The translations under genes and the position numbers were made by a program. A stretch of 64,000 nucleotides of DNA from Pseudemcibacter aquimaris (GTDB lineage Bacteria; Pseudomonadota; Alphaproteobacteria; Sphingomonadales; Emcibacteraceae): contig NZ_CP079800.1 in assembly GCF_028869115.1 (NCBI RefSeq), positions 1,364,001-1,428,000 on the forward strand, read 5' to 3'. Under the pieces are notes generated by a model that was not told the DNA's origin, did no database searches, and saw only the letters and a program-made list of their open reading frames with translations. Numbering within the stretch: position 1 is the stretch's first letter; every line of letters starts with the position of its first letter. This document shows positions 25,697 to 35,309 of the stretch, piece by piece.

Positions 25697-25990
25697 ATGG
25701 CAGACAAAAAAACACTCGAAGACGCCGCAATTAAAGCTACATCAGGCATTCATGCAAGAGACTTAAGCAGATTACAGTTCCAGCAAACACAAGAAAGCTT
25801 TCAATTACAACAAGCTCAGCGTCAGGAACTGCTTCAGCTTCAACAGCAACAAGCACAAGAGCTAAAACAGCTACAGCAAAATCAAATGCAACAAGTCAGC
25901 CAGCTTGCGCAAAAGCAGCAAAATGAAATGATCGATTATGAGCAAGAGGTCATTGAATCAGTAAGAACCGCAAAATCCGGTCAAATTTAA
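25697..25990 (+). CDS. Gln-rich coiled-coil small protein
   Basis: A 97-residue cytoplasmic protein with about 27 Gln. Residues about 20-85 are a continuous helix pattern of L/Q/E heptads (QRQELLQLQQQQAQELKQL), so a coiled-coil oligomer or filament is likely. The ends are less repetitive: MADKKTLEDAAIKATSGIHA and SVRTAKSGQI. TTAGGAGAACCCCAA precedes the ATG and a strong terminator follows, so it is a monocistronic, real gene. I do not recognise the family. It is divergent from the orphan Anbu gene. Confidence 0.75.
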   Translation: MADKKTLEDAAIKATSGIHARDLSRLQFQQTQESFQLQQAQRQELLQLQQQQAQELKQLQQNQMQQVSQLAQKQQNEMIDYEQEVIESVRTAKSGQI

Positions 25991-26012
25991 CATAAGTTAC
26001 TTTTTTAATATC

Positions 26013-26036
26013 GGCCCCATTTTTATGGGGCCTTTA
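26013..26036. terminator. Terminator of the Gln-rich gene
   Basis: GGCCCCAT-TTTT-ATGGGGCC followed by TTTATTAT. The convergent hydrolase stop is at 26037, so it probably serves both directions. Confidence 0.92.
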
Positions 26037-27284
26037 TTATGGGTGGATCACCATAAATGATGTACCGTTTAATTTATCAGATTGGATTAAGTATTCTGCT
26101 TTATCTGATTGTTTTTTAAGAATTTTATCAAAAAATGCTGTCGCATAATGTTGTGCGATATTATTCATGCGAACTGTGTCCCAAACGGGGTCGGCGTAAT
26201 GGCCAAATAATGGTCTGTCGCTATCCGGATATGTGCCGGTATAACTTTCCCGTGGTGCCGGAATTGGTGCGGCCGCATTATGACCCGCATTTTCAAAAGT
26301 CAGTAAATAGCGTTCAGCATTCACCGATTTTTCAAATAATGCTTTTACCCCTTTTTCATAGCCGGACGTGGTGTCTTTACTGCCTGCCATATACATAATC
26401 GGAATGCGTACCCCGTCTAGTCCATCATCATCCCATAAACCGCGTTCCATGCCCCATGGGCCTATGGCGATAATGGCATTAAAATTATCATTATTAACGA
26501 TATCTTCGTGGGTTTCGCTTCCGGCTTGATGGCGTTTTAAAACATTATGCGGCGATAAATCTTTATTGGTAGCCACAATTTCGCTGATGCCTGCGCCAGC
26601 ATTGACGACGGCACCATATCCGCCCATTGAATACCCAATAAGACCGGTATTTTCAGTATCAATTATGCCTTCAAGGAAATGCCCGCTTTCAGTATTAAGG
26701 CCCTTTAACGTACTAAGCACAAACCGTTGATCAAGTGGCCTGTTTAACAGGGTGCTAGAAAATACGGTCGCATCTTCGTAAAGACTGTCCGTATGATCAA
26801 TTGAGGCAACGATATACCCCTTGGACGCAAGGTTTTCACCAAAATGGCTCATAAGATATCGATTGCCGGGATAGCCATGTGAAAGGATGATTAACGGAAA
26901 TTTATTTCCCGCCTTTAATGGTTCTGCGTCACGAACCGCACCACCATGAAGCGTTGCTGTGGTTTTACCGTCCCGCAATATAACATTTTGATATTCAGTA
27001 CCATGTTCCATCGTATGGGCCGGATACCAAATTTCGATTGTAAGTGGCCTGTCATATGCAGGAAGAGGTGGCTGGTCACCAATTTCACGTACATCGACCT
27101 GGTTATGATGAATTAGATTTAATGTTCTTACGCCAATATTGTAATTGCCGGGCTTTGCAAGTTCCGGCGCATCTGGCCTTAAACCATCAATACGGTTGTT
27201 GTTGCTAATGTCATTTGACGGGGCCGCGAAAGCACCGGTAAACATGAACATGATAATCACCATATATCGTTTCATATTGACCAT
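26037..27284 (-). CDS. Exported PAF-acetylhydrolase/dienelactone-hydrolase-like esterase
   Basis: A 415-residue alpha/beta hydrolase with a signal peptide (RYMVIIMFMFTGAFAAPSND). FPLIILSHGYPGNRYLMSHFGENLASKGYIVA is the oxyanion region, GYSMGGYGA the nucleophile elbow, MYMAGSKDTTSGY the acid region and GHNAAAP the catalytic His. The combination is that of platelet-activating-factor acetylhydrolase-like and dienelactone-hydrolase-like esterases of the periplasm. AAAGGAGCGC stands before the ATG at 27284; the ATG at 27275 is too far from it. Confidence 0.82.
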   Translation of the reverse strand: MVNMKRYMVIIMFMFTGAFAAPSNDISNNNRIDGLRPDAPELAKPGNYNIGVRTLNLIHHNQVDVREIGDQPPLPAYDRPLTIEIWYPAHTMEHGTEYQNVILRDGKTTATLHGGAVRDAEPLKAGNKFPLIILSHGYPGNRYLMSHFGENLASKGYIVASIDHTDSLYEDATVFSSTLLNRPLDQRFVLSTLKGLNTESGHFLEGIIDTENTGLIGYSMGGYGAVVNAGAGISEIVATNKDLSPHNVLKRHQAGSETHEDIVNNDNFNAIIAIGPWGMERGLWDDDGLDGVRIPIMYMAGSKDTTSGYEKGVKALFEKSVNAERYLLTFENAGHNAAAPIPAPRESYTGTYPDSDRPLFGHYADPVWDTVRMNNIAQHYATAFFDKILKKQSDKAEYLIQSDKLNGTSFMVIHP

Positions 27285-27312
27285 TGTAGCGCTCCTTTAT
27301 GACGGTTTTATG

Positions 27313-28692
27313 TTAACGCGGTTTTCTGGTTTTCCTGCGTTTGTTTTTATTCGGTTTTGTATTTGTGCCCTGTTTTTGAGCATTCGCAGGTTTATTGCTT
27401 TTGTTCTTTTTATTCCGGCCGCCTTTGTTTTCAGGATTTCTTGGAACATTATTTCTGTTGCGGTTACGATTGCGGTTCCTGTTACGTGGACGTGGTTTTC
27501 GTTTTTCCTCATCACCGTCATCGTCTGGTTCCGCGTAATCGGCTGGTTGAACGCCTTCTAAATGAAAGGGGTGTTCATCCATCACCATCAATTTCTTGCG
27601 GATTAATTTTTCAATGCGTTTTAAATAATCGCGTTCTTCGTGGTCACAAAATGATAATGATATTCCGGTTTTTCCGGCTCTTGCTGTTCTGCCAATGCGG
27701 TGAACGTAGCTTTCTTCTTCGTTCGGAAGGTCAAAATTAATCACATGAGTAATGCCGTCAACGTCAATACCACGTGCAGCCACATCCGTTGCCACAAGCG
27801 TGCGAATTTCACCATCACGAAATTGATTGAGTGCTTTTTGCCTCGCGTTTTGTGATTTATTGCCATGGATTGCAGCTGATGTAATACCAAGTTGATCCAG
27901 CTTTCTTGATACACGGTTCGCACCATGTTTTGTGCGGGTAAAGATAATAACCCGTTTGATATCATCATCTTTTAAAATATGCGCGAGCAGCTTATTTTTT
28001 AAATTTTTCGGCACATACAGCACATATTGATCGATTTTTTCAACTGTGGTTGATTGCGGGGCCACTTGGACATGATCGGGATTATTCAAGATGTCATTTG
28101 CTAATCCCTCAACCTGCTTTGGCATGGTTGCGGAAAAGAATAGCGTCTGACGATTTTCAGGAAGTCTTGCTACAATTTTTCGAATGTCACGAATAAAACC
28201 CATATCCAGCATACGGTCTGCTTCATCAAGCACGAAATATTCAACTGAACCCAGCTTAACATGCCCTTGGTTCATTAAATCAAGCAGTCGCCCCGGCGTC
28301 GCGATCAGGATATCGACACCTTGTTCCAATGTTTTAATTTGCGGGTTTTGTGATACCCCACCAAAAAGAAGCGCAATTTTATAATGAAGGTATTTTGCGT
28401 ATCCGCGAATATTTTCTTCGATTTGTAACGCAAGTTCACGGGTAGGGGCGAGAATAAGCGATCTTGCCGTTTTTGGTTTGCGCTTTCCTTCGCCGGCCAG
28501 CAATAATTGAATAATCGGTAATGAAAAAGCGGCCGTCTTTCCGGTTCCTGTCTGCGCAAGCGCAATCAAGTCATGCCCCGCAAGTACTTTGGGGATGGCT
28601 TTAGATTGAATGGGGGTCATGGTTTCATAGCCGCCTTCTTCTATCGCACGAAGAATAGGGGCCCTAAGACCAAGTTCCGTAAATTTAGTCAT
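27313..28692 (-). CDS. rhlE: DEAD-box RNA helicase, RhlE type
   Basis: A 459-residue helicase: GYETMTPIQSKAIP (Q motif), AQTGTGKTAAFSLP, PTRELALQI, TPGRLLDL, DEADRMLDMGFI, SATMP, RGIDVDGITHVINFDLP and HRIGRTARAG. The C-terminal 75 residues are basic and repetitive with alternating Arg-Asn (RPRNRNRNRNRNRNN) and Lys-rich blocks, an RNA-binding tail typical of RhlE. Role in ribosome maturation or RNA decay, often in the cold. The tail repeat is a short CGN-AAY array prone to length change. It lies upstream of the esterase gene in the same direction, 28 bases apart. Confidence 0.93.
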   Translation of the reverse strand: MTKFTELGLRAPILRAIEEGGYETMTPIQSKAIPKVLAGHDLIALAQTGTGKTAAFSLPIIQLLLAGEGKRKPKTARSLILAPTRELALQIEENIRGYAKYLHYKIALLFGGVSQNPQIKTLEQGVDILIATPGRLLDLMNQGHVKLGSVEYFVLDEADRMLDMGFIRDIRKIVARLPENRQTLFFSATMPKQVEGLANDILNNPDHVQVAPQSTTVEKIDQYVLYVPKNLKNKLLAHILKDDDIKRVIIFTRTKHGANRVSRKLDQLGITSAAIHGNKSQNARQKALNQFRDGEIRTLVATDVAARGIDVDGITHVINFDLPNEEESYVHRIGRTARAGKTGISLSFCDHEERDYLKRIEKLIRKKLMVMDEHPFHLEGVQPADYAEPDDDGDEEKRKPRPRNRNRNRNRNRNNVPRNPENKGGRNKKNKSNKPANAQKQGTNTKPNKNKRRKTRKPR

Positions 28693-28799
28693 AAATACGC
28701 TTTCAGGATACGATCATCCAATTGAATAAGTACCGCTAGATACGCCCATCATAACATGATGTCAATCAAATGGATGAAATACTATGGAAATAAAAAAAT

Positions 28800-28824
28800 G
28801 CCGGAAGAGGGGCGCTCTTCCGGC
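28800..28824 (-). terminator. Terminator of the repeat-rich lipoprotein gene
   Basis: GCCGGAAGAG-N5-CTCTTCCGGC, a 10-base stem. On the minus strand it is followed by ATTTTTTTATTT. Confidence 0.9.
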
Positions 28825-28898
28825 CAGTTGTCTGATATTTTATGCGAGGGGTATTTTAAATATCAGGAGGGTATTAATTTTTAGATATTAATTAGATA

Positions 28899-31217
28899 TT
28901 AAAATGTCGGTTGGGAAATATCGGCATCGATCAGTAAGGTATGATCATTTGCCTGATAAACATCCATCATTTGTCCTTCCCATTCATCTTGACCGATATG
29001 ATCCCAGCCATCATCGGTGAATGTCACACCATCATTTCCATCGCCCCAGATAACAAACATTTTATTTTCCGGCGTTAGATTGACGATGTCTTGAACAGAA
29101 AAGGCAATGTCACTTTCCACACCAAGGTCAATCATTTCGATGTTCATGGCGTCAAGGGTGGATAGATCAAGCTGGAAATGCTCTTCTTCGATCACCAATG
29201 TATCAAACCCAGTCCCGCCATCAATGGTGTCGCCATCACCGTAAATAATACGGTCATGACCAGCGCCCGTTTGGATATGATCATTTCCAAGGCCGCCATC
29301 AACCGTATCGTTACCAGCACCCATTGTAATGGTATCCTGACCATCGCCACCAGTAACAGTGTAATCACCATCATGTTCTGATTTATCCAATGTTCTGTCG
29401 GCTGTGCCGCTTGTCACCAGATTATTTTCACCATCAAAGATGAAATCGCCACTATATCCATGACCTTGATAAATATTGGCTTCTACGGCTTCGCCCGCAG
29501 AATTGGTGTAATACATTGTGATGTTGTATTCAGGGTTATTGTCACTGCCATCATGGATGAAATAAATAAATCCGTTTTCAACGTTATCAAGGGTGAATTC
29601 ATCAACGACCACGCCGTCATGATTGAATGTACCGCCGCCGACTTCATTTACACGGAATGTGATGTCACGTGAATTTTCTGGTGCATGTTCAATCCAAAAA
29701 TGATCATCTTCAAGGAAGATCGTTTCGCCCGTGACCACGCTGAACTTAACTTTTTCAAGGAATGGCGTGTCCGGCGTTTCGCTTTCACCACCAACGATGA
29801 CGCGCACGTAACTTTGGGATTCTTTTTCGCCGTCCGTAGCCACATACCAGATTTTTACTTCTGCGGTCTGTCCATTATTCAGGTAATCAAAATCATCGCC
29901 TGGATCAAAAAGAATACCGTTTTCAACGATGTGGGCTGTTCCCTTACTGCCGACCAGTTCAATGGAAGAAAGGGTTAGATCGCTTTCGTCCTCATCATTA
30001 TCAAGTACATCAATCCAGATTTCTTGTCCTTCATGTGTATCTTCAAGATCAGGTTCTAGTTCCGGTGCATAATTATATTCTTTGGTATCATCCAAATCAT
30101 CTAAATTATGTTCATGATCATCGCCTTCGCGTTTGTCGTCAATGTCGCCGTATCCTTCGATGCCGTCTAGTTCCAGATCATCGATGTCATCGTCATCATC
30201 CACTTCAATGGTCACATCAACGCCAGTTTCAATAATGTCAATTTTCTCAAATGTTTCCGCAAGTTGACCAAGATTGATATTTGTCACACCCGTGCTATCG
30301 CTTTGGATAGAAAGGGTTATTTGTGATAAATCCTCAACTGTAATCTGCTCGATTTCAGCAATGTCAGAAATATCGTCAATGATGATTGTAATATCCCCTT
30401 CGATATTTAGGGTGCCAACATCGTGAATTTCGTATTGAGTTAGGTCAAGTGTCACGCTTTCTGCACCTTCCGGCACAACGATATTCAGAATACTTTCACC
30501 GTCACCGTCGATGGTGGTGAATTGGCGTAACTGTTCTTCGGTTAGGGTAACGTTTGAATTGACCACCAACACTTCAATATTGTTAAGCGTCACACCGGTT
30601 AAGTCCACTGTACCGTAAATGAACAGCGTGTTATTCCCTGCGCCACCATCAATTACTTCGCCGGACTGTACTTCTGAAACAGTACGGCCGTTTAGGTCAG
30701 CCAGTGTAATTAAAGATGATAGGTCTGTTCCTGATCCTGCCGAATTTGTGATTGAGCTTTGGGTATATTGATTTGCAGTTGTTGTACCGATGATAACAAT
30801 TGCGTCGTCACCAGCGCCCGCGTTAATATTATCGGCCCCGTTACCGCCGCGGATCATATCATCGCCATTGCTTGTTGTGATTGTGTCTGCGCCGCCACCA
30901 CCAGAAACAGTTAATGCGTTACTTGTTGATTGGGCAAGGAAAGTACCTCCACTATCGTCATCGGCTTGATATGTGTTTGTGCCAATTTCTGTAAAACCAT
31001 CAAGGGCAAGTGTGCTGCCGCTGTTTAGGGTTACGCCACCAGTACCGCCACCCGTTCCCGCGCCACCACAGGCAGCAAGCGGAAGTAATGACATTAAAAT
31101 GCCGGTTTTCTTGGCATTCTTTTTTGCTTTGGTTGATATTTTTTTGCTAATTTCCCGTGTGATTTCTTCCAGTTGGGTTCTGTCTGTTGTTTGAAAACGT
31201 GTATGATTATTCAACAT
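28899..31217 (-). CDS. Large RTX/cadherin-like surface lipoprotein
   Basis: A 772-residue acidic protein. From the ATG at 31217 (GGAGC six bases upstream) about 47 polar residues precede a lipobox-like SLLPLAACGG and a Gly/Thr-rich linker, an unusually long pre-lipobox region. Next come a hemolysin-type Ca-binding segment (GGGGADTITTSNGDDMIRGG), a beta-rich region, an Asp/Glu-rich stretch (about 360-400), two cadherin-like repeats (DVLDNDEDESDL; FDPGDDFDYLNN), and a second RTX block near the end (GGDGQDTITMGAGNDTVDGG). It probably binds calcium at the cell surface. The in-frame start at 31274 has no ribosome site. Confidence 0.8.
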   Translation of the reverse strand: MLNNHTRFQTTDRTQLEEITREISKKISTKAKKNAKKTGILMSLLPLAACGGAGTGGGTGGVTLNSGSTLALDGFTEIGTNTYQADDDSGGTFLAQSTSNALTVSGGGGADTITTSNGDDMIRGGNGADNINAGAGDDAIVIIGTTTANQYTQSSITNSAGSGTDLSSLITLADLNGRTVSEVQSGEVIDGGAGNNTLFIYGTVDLTGVTLNNIEVLVVNSNVTLTEEQLRQFTTIDGDGESILNIVVPEGAESVTLDLTQYEIHDVGTLNIEGDITIIIDDISDIAEIEQITVEDLSQITLSIQSDSTGVTNINLGQLAETFEKIDIIETGVDVTIEVDDDDDIDDLELDGIEGYGDIDDKREGDDHEHNLDDLDDTKEYNYAPELEPDLEDTHEGQEIWIDVLDNDEDESDLTLSSIELVGSKGTAHIVENGILFDPGDDFDYLNNGQTAEVKIWYVATDGEKESQSYVRVIVGGESETPDTPFLEKVKFSVVTGETIFLEDDHFWIEHAPENSRDITFRVNEVGGGTFNHDGVVVDEFTLDNVENGFIYFIHDGSDNNPEYNITMYYTNSAGEAVEANIYQGHGYSGDFIFDGENNLVTSGTADRTLDKSEHDGDYTVTGGDGQDTITMGAGNDTVDGGLGNDHIQTGAGHDRIIYGDGDTIDGGTGFDTLVIEEEHFQLDLSTLDAMNIEMIDLGVESDIAFSVQDIVNLTPENKMFVIWGDGNDGVTFTDDGWDHIGQDEWEGQMMDVYQANDHTLLIDADISQPTF

Positions 31218-31418
31218 GATTGCTCCATTTATTTCTTGCCCCCAAAGGCCAATAACTAAAAACGCAATACTCAATAAAAACTAATTCACTACGAATCAAA
31301 GATACGCATCTTCCCTAAATGAAGCCTTAAGGATTGGATTAAATAATAGTATAAGTTATTGAAAATATTATATAATTACGGATAAAATTATCATAAAATT
31401 GTATATGCACATACAAAA

Positions 31419-31439
31419 AAGGCGGGATGATCCCGCCTT
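31419..31439 (-). terminator. Terminator of the PIG-L deacetylase gene
   Basis: AAGGCGGGAT-G-ATCCCGCCTT with TTTTTTG on the minus strand. Confidence 0.9.
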
Positions 31440-31455
31440 AATAAATTAATGCTGA

Positions 31456-33951
31456 TTACTTCCAATCAGGCGGGGTGATTAGGTTGGCGAGTAATCTTGC
31501 GGCGCCTGGTACCTGATGTTCAAGTTGATGATGAAGGATCAGTGAGCAATGATGATGCCAGCCATCACCAATGGATGCACTGATTAGTGCGCCTTCAAGC
31601 GGAGTTTTGCCATGATCGGACATGCTAAGTAGGAATTCATATTCGGGGGACGCTTCCATTGGGAAATAAAGCCCGCGTTCCTGATGCCAGTTGGCCCAGT
31701 CGGCCTCGCCAATTTTATGAGGGGCATTTAACAAATGATGATCCGGTTTTAAATGGGTCACAACCGCATTTGGATCGGTAATGCGCCAACGGAAAGATGG
31801 CGTGCCGATTGTAATCGGACGTGGCGGTGTGGTTTCATTGTTCCAATCATCATCTGTACGGTTATATTGGGTGACCAGATTACCGCCATTTTCCACATAT
31901 TCACGTAAGTAAGGGCTTGTGGCGGTAAGGTCAGCCGCAAAAGCACGAATACCAATAACGATGGTGTCATATACGCTTAAATCCTGAACCTTAAGATCAT
32001 CAACGCTTAACATGCTGACATCCAAGCCGAAACGCTGCAGCCAGAAATAAACACGGTCGGACCCGCGGTCCACATAACCGACCTTAAGCCGTTTTGGTAT
32101 TTCTAGATCAATTGGCTGGACGGCCAGTGTGTTTGGTACCACTTTACAGGTGTTTCTAATATGGGCGTAATCCATCATCAGCACATTTTCTTCAACACGT
32201 TTCCCATCACAAATGGCATATGGCGTCATTTCAAGGCGGCCACCACCGGTTGGGCCAGTGATTGTGAAATTATATTTTGATGAACCGGGTAGGGTGCCTG
32301 CTTTCACGGTATAATTCGGTGGTGTTACTGTCCAGCCATCAGGTGCATCAAGGCCGATTTCAACGTCAGACGCGATGTCAGTAAATTTTTCCACTGTTAA
32401 CATTGCGGAAATCGGTTCACCATCAGTCAGGCGGTTATAAAACAGACCACTTGCTTCCCAGCTAAGGTTTACTGGCGGGACGACGAGTACAGGATTTGCA
32501 GGGAGTATTGTTTTACTGCCTAAATCATCAAGTCCAAGAACACATGAGAATTTTTCCTTATCCCAAAATGGCTCATAATCTTTTTCAAGTGGCATATGGT
32601 ATTCTGCATTTTCCGGTATTCTAAGCCGTATGGTGACTTCTTTATATTCGCATGGCTCAATTCTGAAACTTTGCATGTTTATTGGTAATTCGGAAATACC
32701 ATCTGTACCAATAAGTGATAATGACAAATTATCCCATGATTGGCCGCCGGTATTATAGATGCTGACTTTACCGGTGAAATCCTGATTTGGGCTTGTGAAG
32801 TTGCTATCCCAAATTAACTCTACCTCTAGTCCTGATGCTTCATAGAGGGCGATGCCGACTTGTTTTTGTTTTAATTTAATTCTATGGGCGAAATTATGTT
32901 TGATTTCTTCTGAACGGTTATCAATTTCTGCTTCGATGTCATTTAATTTTTTCGCAAGATCCGTTAACGAATTATAAATGGCGTCACGGTTCGGGAATGA
33001 TGTGATTGTATCATTGATCAGTCTTGCCGCGATATTTAAATCGCTGGCCAGTTTGCCATCTGTCATTTTTGCCATATCAGCAAGTGTTTGCCATAAACCG
33101 TCAAAAACGCTTTCTTCCTGAAGCGGAATATCAAAACGGCATTTTAAACGGTGAAGGTGGCTTATTTCCGGTTTTGCTTCGCGCCAGCGACCCATCCCTT
33201 GGGTGAGGTGGCGGGCGCGGGACCATTCGCCAATTTGCCTGTATGTGGCGCCATTAATTGGGTCATACATTCCCGTTGGGATGGAAACTGTTGGTTCCGG
33301 TGGTGGATCGCGGTCATCATAAACGGTACCGCGGCCGGACGCAGCGGAAAGGTATAATTTTAATACTTTCCATGGTTTAAGTCCTTGTTCCATATGTTCT
33401 GGAAATGCATTTGGGTCAGCGGCCATTTCATATGCATCAAGTGTTGCGCGGGTAATGGCGCGGTGGTGGCCATGTTGGCCATCGGTGTCAAGGAATGTTG
33501 GGGAAAGAATATCCGGTCTTTGTTCACGGATGATGCGCACTAATCTTTCTCGGGTGCGTTCGATGCCCCATTTGTTTTCGGCCTCTGAAGGATCAGTTGA
33601 AAAGCCGAAATCATCAATTTCATCACCAAAACGGGCGGAATAATAATGGACGGACATTGGAATCTCGCTTGCGGCGGCTTCCATTTCTTCGGATCTGAAT
33701 ACACCAAGGTCATCACCAGCTTCGGTGCCGATGGCGTTTTGGCCGCCCTTGCCACGGGTGGATGTGGAATACATAACGCGAACGCCCTGATTACGGGCAA
33801 GATAGGCAAGAATATGTGAACGTTCATCATCGGGATGGGCACCGCAGTTCATAAAACTGCCCACATGTTTAAGCGGGGTTAGTGCATCCCATAATTTATT
33901 AATCCCCGATTTTCGTTGTTGTTCAGCAATTCTGCGCTGTGCTTCGGTCAT
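31456..33951 (-). CDS. Large cytoplasmic PIG-L family deacetylase
   Basis: An 831-residue protein. Residues about 30-250 are a GlcNAc-PI/LmbE-type N-deacetylase domain: CGAHPDDERSH holds the zinc ligands His and Asp-Asp, and GQHGHHRA the third ligand region. The middle (about 380-600) is built of beta-sandwich repeats that look like NPCBM/CARDB-type modules (NTGGQSWDNLSLSLIGTD). The C-terminal 200 residues look like a ThuA/glutamine-amidotransferase-type Rossmann fold (YDTIVIGIRAFAAD, LREYVENGGNLVTQYN). No signal peptide, unlike many large relatives, so it acts in the cytoplasm. It is divergent from a sugar-type ABC operon and probably deacetylates the imported compound. Confidence 0.85.
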   Translation of the reverse strand: MTEAQRRIAEQQRKSGINKLWDALTPLKHVGSFMNCGAHPDDERSHILAYLARNQGVRVMYSTSTRGKGGQNAIGTEAGDDLGVFRSEEMEAAASEIPMSVHYYSARFGDEIDDFGFSTDPSEAENKWGIERTRERLVRIIREQRPDILSPTFLDTDGQHGHHRAITRATLDAYEMAADPNAFPEHMEQGLKPWKVLKLYLSAASGRGTVYDDRDPPPEPTVSIPTGMYDPINGATYRQIGEWSRARHLTQGMGRWREAKPEISHLHRLKCRFDIPLQEESVFDGLWQTLADMAKMTDGKLASDLNIAARLINDTITSFPNRDAIYNSLTDLAKKLNDIEAEIDNRSEEIKHNFAHRIKLKQKQVGIALYEASGLEVELIWDSNFTSPNQDFTGKVSIYNTGGQSWDNLSLSLIGTDGISELPINMQSFRIEPCEYKEVTIRLRIPENAEYHMPLEKDYEPFWDKEKFSCVLGLDDLGSKTILPANPVLVVPPVNLSWEASGLFYNRLTDGEPISAMLTVEKFTDIASDVEIGLDAPDGWTVTPPNYTVKAGTLPGSSKYNFTITGPTGGGRLEMTPYAICDGKRVEENVLMMDYAHIRNTCKVVPNTLAVQPIDLEIPKRLKVGYVDRGSDRVYFWLQRFGLDVSMLSVDDLKVQDLSVYDTIVIGIRAFAADLTATSPYLREYVENGGNLVTQYNRTDDDWNNETTPPRPITIGTPSFRWRITDPNAVVTHLKPDHHLLNAPHKIGEADWANWHQERGLYFPMEASPEYEFLLSMSDHGKTPLEGALISASIGDGWHHHCSLILHHQLEHQVPGAARLLANLITPPDWK

Positions 33952-34067
33952 GTATTTTTCCCTTTATTTGATCACATTAATTTAACGACTGACGTCATGA
34001 AGTCAATAGACTGGAAATTAAAAGAAGATGTCGTTATGCTATTGAAAAAAATACATAAAGGGATCAA
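33952..34067. promoter_or_regulatory. Divergent promoter of the PIG-L / ABC locus
   Basis: Contains the palindrome TGACGTCA and a partial wider dyad GACTGACGTCATGAAGTC. No regulator gene is adjacent. Confidence 0.45.
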
Positions 34068-35309
34068 ATGAAGCGGGTGTTCATCACCATAATTGCTGTT
34101 TTTTGCAGCCAACTTGCGCATGCAGTCGATATTGAATATTGGCAGTATAGCTATAAAGCGCGCCTGGATGCGATGGATAAATTGATTGATGCGTTTGAGG
34201 TAGAAAATCCAGACATCAATGTGATCCATACCAATTTCCCATATTCACAATATAGAACCAAGGTCGCCGCCGCCGTTGCCGCGGGCGAAGGGCCGGATGT
34301 AGTGCAGCTTTATTACGGGTGGCTGGATGATTATCTAAAGGGGGAAATATTACAGCCATTATCAAAAGAAAATTTCCCAAATGATATGATCCGCCGTGAA
34401 TTTTTCCCAATGGTGGATACCATGATGGTGAAAGGCGATTATTATGCCTTACCGACGGCGGTTAGGTCGCTTGGGTTATTTTGGAATAAAAAGATTTTCC
34501 GGGAAGCGGGCCTTGATCCATCAACACCGCCGCAAACACTCGATGAATTGGTGCAGTTCGCCAAACGGTTAACCAAATATGATAGGGCCGGTAACATCAT
34601 ACAGGTGGGGTTAACCATCGGCCCGATTAATCAAGATCATAACTGGTGGCGGGAAGTGCTGGTGCGTCAATTTGGTGGCACGCCCTATAATGATGATAAT
34701 ACCAAGGTCACATATACCAGCGACGCGGGATTAAAGGCATTTCAATTTTATACTGAATTTGTAAGTAAGCATAACACATCGGTTGTCGATTTTATGGATA
34801 AGGGGGAAATTGCCTTTAAAGCGGGGCGTGCGGCGATGCATATTGATGGGTCATTCGCTCTTGCGTTATTTAACCGCACGCGTCGACTTGAATGGGGGGT
34901 AGCGGAATTGCCCAGTCATAATGGCATAAAATCCAATTTTTCATCATATTGGGTTAATGGCATCACCAGCAAAGCAAGCGGTGAAAAACGAATTGCCGCT
35001 GAAAAATTTTTAAAATTCATCACATCCGATAAAGCCATGCAATTATGGCTCGATGAGGTCGGAGAACTACCCGCCCGTAAATTGGTGGCGCAACGCCAGG
35101 AAAATCTTAACCATCCTGAATACGGCCCATTCATTCGCGGCCTTGGTTATGCTTATAGCACCAGATTTTATTCTGAAAGCGCACAGCGTAAAACGGTTGT
35201 TGATATGCTTGACCGAATAGTGCTGACGGGGATGAGCGTTCAAGACAGCCTTGAAATCGCTGCCCGTGAAGATCAAGCGATTATTGATAAGGCGGTGATG
35301 AATGAATAG
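34068..35309 (+). CDS. CUT1-type ABC substrate-binding protein
   Basis: A 413-residue periplasmic solute-binding protein, type 1 (MalE/UgpB-like). Signal peptide ends at QLAHAVDI. VDIEYWQYSYKARLDAMDKL, GEGPDVVQLYYGWLDDY and FKAGRAAMHIDGSFAL are the usual landmarks, the last being the ligand-closing segment. The ligand is probably a carbohydrate or sugar conjugate, but this cannot be read from sequence. Its 3' end overlaps the permease start by 8 bases, so the genes are translationally coupled. Confidence 0.9.
   Translation: MKRVFITIIAVFCSQLAHAVDIEYWQYSYKARLDAMDKLIDAFEVENPDINVIHTNFPYSQYRTKVAAAVAAGEGPDVVQLYYGWLDDYLKGEILQPLSKENFPNDMIRREFFPMVDTMMVKGDYYALPTAVRSLGLFWNKKIFREAGLDPSTPPQTLDELVQFAKRLTKYDRAGNIIQVGLTIGPINQDHNWWREVLVRQFGGTPYNDDNTKVTYTSDAGLKAFQFYTEFVSKHNTSVVDFMDKGEIAFKAGRAAMHIDGSFALALFNRTRRLEWGVAELPSHNGIKSNFSSYWVNGITSKASGEKRIAAEKFLKFITSDKAMQLWLDEVGELPARKLVAQRQENLNHPEYGPFIRGLGYAYSTRFYSESAQRKTVVDMLDRIVLTGMSVQDSLEIAAREDQAIIDKAVMNE

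Noticed and set aside
28888-28902. CtrA-type TTAA-N7-TTAA match
   Set aside because: It overlaps the stop codon of the repeat-rich lipoprotein in a run of TTAGATATTAA repeats, not in a promoter.
31330-31345. TTAAGGATTGGATTAA as a CtrA box before the repeat-rich lipoprotein
   Set aside because: Spacing is eight.
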